The position numbers and the translations under genes are program-made. DNA of 64,000 nucleotides from Acanthosoma haemorrhoidale (taxonomy: Eukaryota > Arthropoda > Insecta > Hemiptera > Acanthosomatidae), in assembly GCA_930367205.1 (NCBI GenBank), contig OV884011.1, forward strand, positions 36,531,754 through 36,595,753. The letters run 5' to 3'. This document shows, piece after piece, positions 37,080 through 47,700 of this stretch (its first letter is position 1; each line of letters opens with the position of its first letter). The notes beneath the pieces are model-generated. The model was not told the origin of the DNA. It did no database searches and was given only the letters and a program-made list of their open reading frames with translations.

Positions 37080-37160
37080 TTATATTATTAATTACTACCA
37101 ATTATTTTTTCTAATGTCCCTTCATTATTTTTATTTTTAGTATCATAATGTCATAAAATA
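37080..37160. repeat. Dispersed-repeat fragment
   Basis: ACCAATTATTTTTTCTAATG followed by TCCCTTCATTATTTTTATTT matches the core of the repeat seen at 25.9 and 32.3 kb. Confidence 0.4.
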
Positions 37161-37186
37161 GAACTACTATGCAATCCGGGGCATGA

Positions 37187-37770
37187 TTTACCTCTGAAAA
37201 AATCACTTGTAGTATTGAAAGTTAAGGTTATCGACACAGTGTTAACGACGAAAATTATTACATCCGTGGACTTAAAGTTATCTAAAAACTGTTTAAAGAA
37301 TTGTACTCGTATTTTAATGAGGGTCATATGAAATAGTGATATTTAAAAAAATGTGATAATTTGTTACGTTCATTTATATACGAAAAAAATCGTTCAAATT
37401 TAAAGTATTTCACGTAGTATGTAAAGAAATAAGACACAACACGTAGGCTGTTATCTCTTAAAGTGTTCACTGTGGATATTGTACTCCTCGGCGCGTGATT
37501 GACGCCATTGATATAGGACAGGGCCAGTGGCAAACATTCGGAACTGACGGAGGGACCTATCGCCCTTAAAACTAGCGGGGCGTCTGGTATTTATGGCTCT
37601 ACAATAAATTTGCACCTGCCAAACTGTCAGGGTTTCTCTAAGTGTGTTTAGGCTCTCTTCATTTATGGCATAGTACTAGGGCTTTTTAGGGGGGGAAAAA
37701 ATGACTCCTGTTTATTACTCAGGGGGCTCAAAGAAGTTGGCGGCAAGCAAAAAAAATTTGAGCCGATGAC
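37187..37770. repeat. Duplicated segment, copy 2
   Basis: This is the shorter partner of 33225-34590. The block about 37481-37765 is nearly identical to 34295-34580, with differences including a small gap at GGGACCTATCG versus GGGACCTGACCTATCG. The high identity, compared with surrounding decayed repeats, implies either a recent duplication or selection. There is no coding evidence. Confidence 0.85.
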
Positions 37771-38450
37771 GGGCTTCACATTCACCGATGAAATCTCTTC
37801 GGCTTTTGCCTTCAATCCTTTGTTCCAAGTTTTGCCTTATAAGACCTTTTTGTCTTAACACTCTCTTGTTTCAAAATATAGTAGTAAATAAAACTATACA
37901 TATACGTAGTATGTATAACGTACTCCACAAATAAAAAAGAGACATAATCACAATGAAAAAAACCCTGCCACCATCAAAGTACCAATTGATTACCTATTTT
38001 TATATATACTAGTTTTGGCATGAATGTTATATATGGATTTATCAACATTTTGAGATAAGCACGCTAATTAAGTTATAGAATATTCCTGGTTATTAGTTCT
38101 CAGATATTTAAAAAAAAAACAAAAAAAAACGACTCAATTGTTACTTCCTCTGTACTAGGGCGAATCTAAATTAAAGGTAAATTGAATTTTAATATTTTTT
38201 AATCATTCTGCTTAAGATTTTTTGTTATAAAACGTACAATCCTATTGGTGAAGTTTTACCCCCCACTTCATTCTTTTTACAACAATCACGACCAATGGGA
38301 TCGCAGGATGCACTTATGGTACCTGTACTCCCATTTCGACCCGTCCCTCAGCTCATATGCTATCTTGTCGAGTTGCAGTGCACGTCGCTTAGTCGGTTTG
38401 AATCGTTTAAGTGTTTTTACAAGTTTCTTGTTACTTCGTGGTGACTGTTC

Positions 38451-38533
38451 TCAGTTCGCAACTTCAGCCAATAGCCGCAGTTTGGACGAAGAGGTCATAT
38501 CCGTTACTTTCAAGAAAGATCATAAAAAAAATG
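38451..38533 (+). promoter_or_regulatory. Candidate internal promoter and alternative first exon
   Basis: A GC-richer stretch (38240-38530) contains TCAGTT at 38451, which fits the arthropod initiator. Further on AAAAAAAATG/GTAACA gives a possible donor at 38534. It would be an alternative first exon for the downstream BET gene. The 114-codon open frame over this stretch (38245-38589) has no recognisable domain. This is weak, positional inference only. Confidence 0.2.
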
Positions 38534-39499
38534 GTAACAGACTAAACATTATTTTTCTTTACTTAAGTTCCTATAATATCAACCTATAGTTAATTGTTAT
38601 CTATTAGCAAACAATTTTTTATTATTTTTTTGTCTCGTTATTTCAATTCTGTTTAGTAAGTCGGTATTTGTTTAAAAATACGTACATATACTTTTTGTTA
38701 ATTTGTACTTACTGTTACAAATGGATTTATTATTCAAATATTACTCGTCAATTTAGTTAGGACAGGCTATATACTTTTTATAGGATTAACACCTGAATTA
38801 TCCCGGATAGTTAATTGATTTTTTTGTGTTTCTTTAATGGTCTTTTTCAAACTCTTGCATCGGTAAAGCTGGATTTTTGCTTTGTATATCACTTTAAACT
38901 TCTTTATTGTGGTAAAATTACAATCTGCCTTATTAGGCAATAAGTAATTAAGATAAATGCTCTCATTCATACTATATTTAAAATTCATTATTCACTAGCT
39001 TATTCTTACAATATTTACAGACAGCCCAGAAGCCTCCCAAATCCACATGTTTGTCACCTCCCTCGCATACGAAAGAGGAAGCGGAGTCGTATCATTTTAA
39101 AAACGATTTAACTCGAGTAGTAAAGATTGTATTTGATTAACGTTTAGGACTGGTGGTACACAAAATAGATTTATTTGCATTTTCGATTGACCACTCTCAA
39201 TGTAGAAGCTCTTTTTACTAAGTTGTGGATTAGTAAAAACTGTACATTTTGTATTAAAATTTTAAGTAATTTTTACTTTTCGAAATATGCTGATTACTCT
39301 TTGTATTTCTCCAAAAAAGGCATTCTGTAATCTATGTATTAATCGTATAGAAAGTTTTAAAAATCTAGATAATGGACCGAACTTAGGAGACCTTTGAAAT
39401 TTACTTTTATATGTCCTTTTGTTCGTTTATGTCTGATTCAAAAAGTTTGGTTTATAATCAAAGTGTAAAAAGTACAATCTTTATCGGTTATTCACAAAG

Positions 39500-42215
39500 C
39501 TTTATTTTCCTTTCAGTTTCGGGACAACCACAAATAGTTAAGATAGTTAAGTTAGTCGATCCTTCATGGGAATAGATAAGATCTTCTAACTTGTAAAATA
39601 CTTCCTTGCGATGTAACCCACATGCCGTGAAAAAATTATCTGCCCATTCATTTAAATCATTATTATCTTCTCAGTGATCTTTTTTACTTGGGATTTCTGC
39701 CAGCTGATATTTGCTCCTAGCTCCTACACCGGTTAGTTCTTGCATTTGTACTTTCCAACTAAACTAACTTTTCCACTGTTGCCTTATGTTGTACCAGGTA
39801 CGTATAAATACTGAGTTTCATTCGTGCCATATCGATTATTACAGTTTTTTAGGATATTTGTTTTGAGACAATGTTTTTGTGCGAATGATATTGATCTTTA
39901 TTTAGTAATTGCTAGTAACACTTCGTGACTATTATCATAGATTGCTTATGTTTATGACATCAGCTGTAAAGTTCCGGCAGCAGAGGTGTCGTCGATGTTT
40001 GTAAATTGTTAAAACTCCGTTACATACCATACGATTCAATTAACAACAAAGGTATTTTTAAAATAGAGGACAGACATGAAATTCTATCATCCCTTGTTTC
40101 AAAGCCTAATTCAAAGAGTGTGCATTGGAGAAATCGTTTCCGTTGATCTTTATTCTCCTAGGTGAATGTTCAAACAAACAGTTAATTCTTAATTTGCAAT
40201 TAATAAACATTAATTTATTCACTACTAATTTTATTATATTGTGTTACTTCTGCTTAAGTCATATTTGCGTGGAGGTGAATGTTAGTCAACACGATTAATG
40301 AGTGACAGAAAAGAGGTGGGACTACCGACCAAAAAAAAAAAAGGCACCTGACTCTAGTAGACGCAGGTAAATCTCAGGGGCCCGGGTGTAAACGTGCACG
40401 TGTCTTTTTTTGTGGAGTTGACCTGACGCCTAGGGGTGAAATATTATAGTTGACTCGTAGTAAGGTACACCTTTGTGGTGGTCTCTTCAAAAATATACAT
40501 CAATTAAATGTTAAATGGCACGTATGTTCTATTCTGGTGCTTATTTAGCTAATTATTGAGATAATTTTGACTTTAACTGATATTTGCTTTTATAGTCAGT
40601 TACATTGTCGTTTGGATCCCACTATTATTAATAATAAATAACTCCAGAATAAATTCGTCTTTGCAAGAATACTCTTTTTAGGTGATTACAAATCTAGCAT
40701 ATGCTTTTGTGTTCACTTTTAATTCTAATTTTAAGCGTATAGCAATTAAAGTTACCCCCATTTGTGTGGTGTTACGCAGGATTATTTGTTTAGCTAGTTT
40801 GATTTTAAGTTTATGAATGTGATTTAGTATCGTCTTAGTAAATTGATATTGATCCTTATTCAGTAATCGCTGTAGAGAACTCGGTGATTTCCATCAACGT
40901 GTTCTTAAAGTTTCCACAGGAAGGTTTTGGTATCTGAGGTCGAGCCAAGCGGGAGGTCTTGCCGATGTTTGTAACTTGTTAGATCAATATATTAATTCTT
41001 ATTTTTATGAAAGGCCTGTATCTTTCAGATAAGTACCCTTTTGTGGTATAGGATAAGAAATATCACTCCGAACCAACTTGTGTTGTAACAAAGAATATTG
41101 TTCTTACACTGTTGTACCCTAGATAGCGTAGTACAATGGTGACAAAATTCTCTGCCCTTTCCCATTTTTACCTGCCTTAGCTACCTTTTTTGGAATTTCT
41201 ACCAGTCGTTACTTGCTCGTCCTAGCTGTTGGATATGGCTTAGTTTTTTTGTGCTTATATCGGTAATGTAAAACGTTTTGTTAATGCGAATGCAATTGTT
41301 ATTAATTCAGAAATTGTTACAGAACACTTAGCGACTTATATTAACTTTAAAACTTAGTTCAACATCACCTGATTGATTTAACGTATTAAATCGGGCCGAG
41401 TAGAGTTGTAGCCGATGTTTGTAAGTTGTTAAATTATTTTTTTTTTAAATAAGATCTTTGATGTAGTGAAGAAAAGACCTAGCAATGCTTTCATCCCTTA
41501 CTGTACTGTGTGGGAGTTAACCTAGGGTTGTTGGGAAAACGTTTCCTTAGCTCTTTGTCTTCCAAGCTGATGAAAACTTAGCTGATGAGTTAATTATATT
41601 TCACATGTCCTATCATGTGGTTTTGTATGTGAAGGGCGAAAGAATGTTGATTTGAATAAATGAAAGGGTTGCCTGTTTTAATCGTTATCTTCATGTTATC
41701 TCCAGCCCAACGAAGTTGCAGAAACAACGTGGTCCTTAGGTTGAAGCCCTTAAGATTGTACCCAAAGATGGCGTCGTTGCCTTCTTGGACCGAAGAACGA
41801 ACTTTGAAAAGAACCTTATGCCTTTGTCTCCTCCAATTTAGTACCTGCTCCAGGAAGACACTTAACAGCTATGAGAATTTTTGCCAGTCGTTTTCTTGTT
41901 CACCCTAGGAAACACACCGGTTAGTTTTTGTAACTGCACAAGTTTGTCTGGTGCGCCACCAGATATACTGTGATCCGTACAGCCCAAAGCAGAATTGTGA
42001 TTGTGCTAAAGTAATCCTCGCCGTTTATAAATGTGATTTAGTTTCGTCTTAGTAAATGTAATTGATATTGATCCTTATTCAGTAATCGCTGTAGAGAACT
42101 AGGTGATTTCCATCAACGTGTTCTAAAAGTTTCAACAGTAAGGTTTTGGTATCTGAGGTCGAGCCAAGCGGAGGTCTTGCCGATGTTTGTAAGTTGTTAG
42201 ATTAATAAAGTAACA
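39500..42215. repeat. Four diverged copies of a roughly 170-bp module in a larger tandem structure
   Basis: Modules at about 39877-40012, 40815-40992, 41283-41433 and 42028-42200 begin near an AT-TTGAT(C/A)-TTATTCAGTAAT-like phrase and end in CGATGTTTGTAAGTTGTT or a close variant (39993, 40973, 41413, 42181). Copies 2 and 4 are most alike. They share TCGAGCCAAGCGG, GAGGTCTTGCC and CCATCAACGTGTTCT. Between modules other blocks also recur (CTACCAGTCGTTACTTGCTC-like; CACCGGTTAGTT). The conserved edge contains GTAAGT in two copies, which could be a splice donor. The function is unknown: alternative 5' exons, non-coding RNA genes or a simple tandem repeat. Confidence 0.7.
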
Positions 42216-42299
42216 AACAAGGTATTTGTGATGTGATTCCGAAAAGACAAGGAATGCTTTCATCCCTCAAAGCACGTGCAGTGTGCAGAATTTTTAAGT

Positions 42300-42560
42300 C
42301 TACTGTAATGGCGGCTGTGAATGCTGTTAAGATAACATTCCCTTTCTGAGCTGGACATTCATTTACACCCATAACACATAATTAAATTGATATCCTCAAT
42401 GTTACCAATAATTGTAGAATAAGATTTCAATATGAAGAATCTACTTTTTAGTAAAATAAGTTCAAAAAATGTTAGGATCCCATGTTATGGGCGGGCATAT
42501 GACGCTCCTACAATGGCGGACAAAAAATGGCGGATGTGAGCGCTGTTGGTGAGAACATTG
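42300..42560. repeat. Duplicated AATGGCGG module
   Basis: AATGGCGGCTGTGAATGCTG near 42308 and AATGGCGGATGTGAGCGCTG near 42530 are followed by related GA-AACATT sequence, a spacing of about 220 bp. A further AATGGCGG lies at 42514. The reverse complement CCGCCATT contains the YY1/Pho core. No coding evidence. Confidence 0.4.
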
Positions 42561-44522
42561 CTCGTTCAATTCGAATTGTGCTATTATTTGTTAACACCTA
42601 CCATTTTAAGCAGTTATTAAATTAAAATTCTGAACCAAATATTTAGTTTTAATTAATTTCCACCTCTGTTATTGGCGCCGTGTCGTAGAATACAGTGGCT
42701 AGAACACTTAACGCTTTTGTCAAGGACCGACCTGATGATCCCTATAGTTTCAACACCGCTTGGCGTCCCCCCTTTTTTTTAATAGCCTTACTTATTGACT
42801 TGTAAGTAGCACGTTGTCTGTTTATGAAATGGCCACTTAAGACGAATAGGGTGACCACTTGAAAAAAAAAACAAATCTTCAATGGAGCCCCCCTTACCTT
42901 TTTTTTCTACTTTTTTTGTGGATGGGTACCCTATTCCAATTTTTTCCCTCTTCATTGGTAAATACAATTGACCTTGATGCTACAATCGGTAGAAGTCGGT
43001 AGCCTCAAGGGGTTTTCGTCAACCAGCTCTCGCTAAAAAATAAAAATTAATAATTTTAGTGTCTAATGAAATAAACAGTTAAGTTTAATCACCCAAAGAG
43101 TAAAGTATATATTCCCCTTACTGACCTTATTTAATGTATCTTGAAAATGAAAATAGTTTCTATAAAACAATGATTTAATTGTAATTAATTTATTGTTTAA
43201 AGTTTTTCAAAGCCTTTTTTTTAAGCATCAGTTAAAAGTGTTAATTACTTTTGCAAAAATTAATTTTTTTATTAGGAATTTCATGTCTGCTTATTCTCCG
43301 TCTTGAGCAAATAATAGAACTATCTTTGAATAAACTTTTGTTAGCTTAAATATCTGGGGAAGATAGGACCTCTCTCCATTTGTACTATTATTAACCGATC
43401 TTGATTGATCGAGATTTTTTCTTTGAGATATATATATATAATAAATTATAAATTAATATAAATATATGATATATATGGCATATATGAAATATATATGCGT
43501 AAATATAAATAACCTTGGTCATTAACTTATGAAAAAAAAAAACCGCTCTGTGGAAAACATATTTTGAAAGTTAACAATAACTCCTCATTACTAGTTTTAA
43601 AAGTTGGTTAGCGGGTATTATGTAAAATAAGTATAAAACAAATATTTAGCTGTTATATAGATACTGTAAATGAAACACAAAATTATATCTTAATTTATTA
43701 GTTCGGAATTTTTACACACTAATTAATGCCAATGATTTTATTAATGTATAATACTCTGTAAAAAAAAAAAAAATTAAGTGGTGTTGTGGTTAACTGCACC
43801 ATTTAACAATCATTTCTTGGTTTTTCATCACAACACACTTCTTGGTTTTTTTATTCATTGGCTGACGTGAAATTCCTTCTATGTTTACTAGCTTTGCTTG
43901 TTCAGTATCATCTACTTCAAAAAACCTCTGTTAAGAAAGTTAAGGTGACACTGCCCAATTGTGTTAGATTAACTTAGTACACAATGTTTTTTCATAAATT
44001 AAGACACATTATTCTTATAAAAATCTAACCAATTCAAACTCAAATTAAGAAAATCAAATGCAGGTTATCAAACACTGTGATGAAAAATATTGTTCTTTAA
44101 CATGATTATTAATAATTAAAAAGAATCGATAAATGGACTAAGGACTAAAACATTTTTCGAACAAATCTTTGTAAAATTGTTTTCTTTTATGTTTTCACAC
44201 TTTTCTCACACAAAATTTCTTCGCTTTTTGCCATTTGCATCAATACTGCAGGTCTAGTCATGATCGACAATGGTTTCTTATCCCTCTAATTGTGGCATGT
44301 AACCAGACCAGCTTATAAATATTACCAGTTTAGTGTACTTTTGTACTATTATTGTGTTACTCTAGTGGATGTGGGTATACATAACGTATAAATGCATTTG
44401 CAATTTCTTAGTCACCACAGCAAAGCATTTACCTAGTGTAACAAATCACTTCATTTTTCTTTTATTTATGAATATGTTCTGTAAAATGTATCATGAATTA
44501 TTAATTTTGTATTCTGTCACAG

Positions 44523-44783
44523 GCGGGGTTGATTAATAGTGGAGGTGAGGCGGGGGCCGCCGGGAGCGGAATGAGGGAGCGGGACCCCCCGCCGCGGGAT
44601 GAGCCGGTCCTTGAACCCATCAATGGTGTTGTTCAACCCCCAGTTATACCTCCTCCCCACAGGCCGGGTCGAATCACCAATAAGTTGCAGTTCATTCAGA
44701 AGAATGTGCTCAAAGCAGTTTGGAAACACCAGTATGCCTGGCCACTCCAGCAACCAGTTGATGCAAATAAACTCAATTTGCCT
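44523..44783 (+). CDS. fs(1)h: Exon with BET start and first half of bromodomain 1
   Basis: Acceptor TGTCACAG/GCGGGG and donor CCT/GTAAGT; phase 0 at both ends; 87 codons. The open frame runs upstream of Met 44571 to the acceptor without a stop ([16 protein letters not shown]), so translation could start further 5'. It encodes [20 protein letters not shown] (helix Z) and the ZA-loop start [17 protein letters not shown]. The usual WPF shelf reads WPL (residues 57-59). The 5' part is strikingly GC-rich compared with its surroundings. Confidence 0.93.
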
Positions 44784-47700
44784 GTAAGTACTCAAAGAAC
44801 TGTAATTAACTGATATACATAATGCTGTAATAGTTATATCATTTCTTTGGGTTTAATTAAATTTACGATTAAAACTAATTTTGATCCTGAGACCTCAATG
44901 GAGTAATAATAAAGGAATTAATTAATTAGTAATTTAAATAAAAAATATTTTCTATCATGTTAAGTAGGGGGCTTGTGTATATTTGATGCATCACAATCAC
45001 TTTTTCTTTTCTAGGATTATCATAAAGTTATCAAACATCCAATGGATCTTGGAACGATTAAGAAAAGGCTCGAGAATAATTATTATTGGTGTGGTGCCGA
45101 GTGTGTTCAAGACTTTAATACTATGTTCAACAATTGTTATGTCTACAACAAACCTGGGGAGGATGTTGTCGTCATGGCGCAAACTTTGGAAAAACTCTAT
45201 TTGCAAAAGGTAACAATTCTTAGTCTTGTCACATACCTTTTTTGTTGTACATGAACAATTGTGAATAGGTTGTATTTTGAAGTATTACTATCATTTTTCA
45301 TGATGTTATGTAGCTGGATGCGATGCCTAAAGAGGAGATTGAGCTGGAGCCTCCACCCCCAAAGGGCTCGAAGCCAGCGAAGAAACCTGGCGCTCGACCC
45401 GGAACTGCTGGACCTGGCAGAAGTGGACCCTCGGGACTTGGTAGGGGGAGGCCTTCCAACTCCAGTGCTGCGGCAGCGGCCTCTGCTGCTGTCCCTGTTC
45501 CAGTGCCTCCAGTCGCTCCAACCTCTCACCTTCCAGCAGCCATTCCGGGTTCCACGGCCACCCCTACTGTCCCAACAACTCACCACAACTCGCTACCTCC
45601 TCAAGTAAGTCAATACTTAATTACTTATTCTCTTTTTTATCATTTTTCACTCCCAAAATTGTAACATGGCAAGAAAAGATTTATTTATTTATTCTAGAGA
45701 GATTAAAATTCTTTCAATGGCATTTAAAGCCCCTATCATATCTCAAATCCCATCTCTCAATTTTTTTCTCACATTCTTATAATATATAATAGTAAATGAT
45801 ATGCAAAGATGGTTAAGAAACTATAATTGAACTAAGGATTAAATAAATATATGAATCATGACAACTCATAAAGACATATGGCTAACCTAGGGTTGTTGCC
45901 ACAGTTTTTCGTTGATGGCACTAAGATGCCAGTGTGGTTAGCACTTGGTATTACCCTCCTTAAATTCAGTTTTTTTAAACAAAATGCACCACTTAGTAAA
46001 TAAAAAATACACTCAATTATACTGATGTAACTGAGTTATAACCCGACCAGACACACCTCCAAACAGAAAATCCTTAGGCGAGCCAGGGTCTCGGAAGTCA
46101 CAATGGCTATTACGTCTGGGTTAAATAATACATTGGTTGGTCTAAGTAACCTATAATATCAATTAAATTAATAAAAGAGTTATAAGGATTAAATATTTTA
46201 TTTTAAAAATCAACAAAGGTGTTATGCACAAGGATTTTGTATTGCTGAGTCCTTGACTATAAAAAAAAACAGATAAATTTTGCAAGACAAGCTGCACATC
46301 TGCTATTCATTTGTCTTGAACAATGACAAATTGTTGCTAATTGCAATTCGCTATTAAAGCCTCATTTTAAGGACCGTACAGGAACAAAGCACATCAAAAA
46401 ATGATAGATAATAGTCCAACGGCATTACAGGGTCATAAGTTGTTCATCAACAATCTCTCTTGAGTTAAATTAACTGTAACTAGCAAAATATAAACCAGGC
46501 ATTTTATCCAGACAGTATCAGATTAATACTAGACCAATAACTTTTTGCGAATGTGAAACATTTAGCAGACAGAAGGTTTCATATAATGGTATGAAAAAGT
46601 ATTTACAGAAATACTGCATGATATTAAATAGACAAAGATCCTTGCTTTCATTAAGAAGTCGGGGAGAGCAACGTATATAAAATATGGCCAGACCAAAAGA
46701 AAATAATCCTAATTGTTGGACTGTCCAGGGTCCTCTCTAATTTAATCTGTCTATGTTACGATAGTTTTAATTATCCAGCTCATTACAGTCAAGTTCATTA
46801 TACTACTCCCCCTTATGAGTTTTATTAAATTTAGTTTTCCGTATGTCTGTAGGAGTTATATGCTAAAATAGAACTTGCGAAAATATTCATCTGATTTAAA
46901 ATTTTAAAGGTATATCCTACAACATCTAGAGACATAGTTGTGGTTTTAAGTTCACTCAATGATAATGTTTTTGAGACAAAAATCATGACATTTTTTTTAT
47001 AAGGTAGCCTTATGTTTGTAGGTTGGGCAGGCAGCAGCTGTAGCCAACTTTAATACACCGGCTGTGGATCCTCTCCTCACACCAGTGTTAACACCTGGTG
47101 TTGGGCCCAAAGGTGGCAAAGGGGTTGTCGTTCAGACCCCAACAGCACCCAAACCTAAAAAAGGGGTCAAAAGAAAGGGTGATTTTCTAGCTAATGACAG
47201 CCCAGCCGGTTTTGACCCAACCTACACCCCAGGTGACTCCAAAGCTGCCAAAGTTGGCACGAGGAGAGAATCTGGAAGGCAAATTAAAAAGGTAACTTAT
47301 AAACCTAAACAATTGATAAAATTTCGGATCTAAGAACTTACAATAAAGTGGCACACCTGAGTTAAGTCTAACTTAACATATCATTAAGTGTAAAACATCT
47401 TTTCAGACCCTAAGTTTTATAAACTATTTTATATTACTTTTTACAGCTTCTGTTATTTGTTTGTTGTTGTTTATTCAGTCCCTTTATGATTTAAATCGAA
47501 CCCTAATAACATAAATATAGAATTAATTTTTATTTTAAAATCATATATTTCATCTTATTATTTTTGAGTTTTTTCTTCTTTAATATCATGTAATATATTT
47601 ATGCTGTTGATTACCTAATAAGGTTTTGAAAAATATTTACTGAACATTTGTCACTACTGTTTGATCAAATTAATAATATATTATCCTATTCACATCAATC

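Larger units (their letters stand above)
9887..44522 (+). other. fs(1)h: Inferred giant intron of the BET gene
   Basis: This 34.6 kb interval begins at the donor GTGAGT (9887) and ends at the acceptor TGTCACAG (44522). I found no chain of host coding exons in it on either strand. Open frames are short and lack recognisable domains. It holds the tandem arrays, mobile-element relics and duplicated segments listed separately. Stretches 9887-15217, 17640-19100, 20740-25800, 27540-29690, 30480-31960, 35116-37080 and 42240-44522 show nothing beyond AT-rich sequence, short homopolymers and a TA microsatellite near 43426-43441. If exons 9225-9886 belong to another gene, this is partly intergenic. Confidence 0.4.

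Noticed and set aside
38245..38589. 114-codon open frame
   Set aside because: No recognisable domain and no splice partner in phase. The local GC content alone explains the open frame; kept only as a weak promoter or exon candidate.
41660..41908. 82-codon open frame in the module array
   Set aside because: Not conserved in the other three modules, and no domain.
44517..44795. 92-codon minus-strand frame
   Set aside because: Antisense shadow of the bromodomain 1 exon.
45197..45586. 129-codon minus-strand frame over the linker exon
   Set aside because: Antisense shadow of the GC-rich coding exon 45314-45604.
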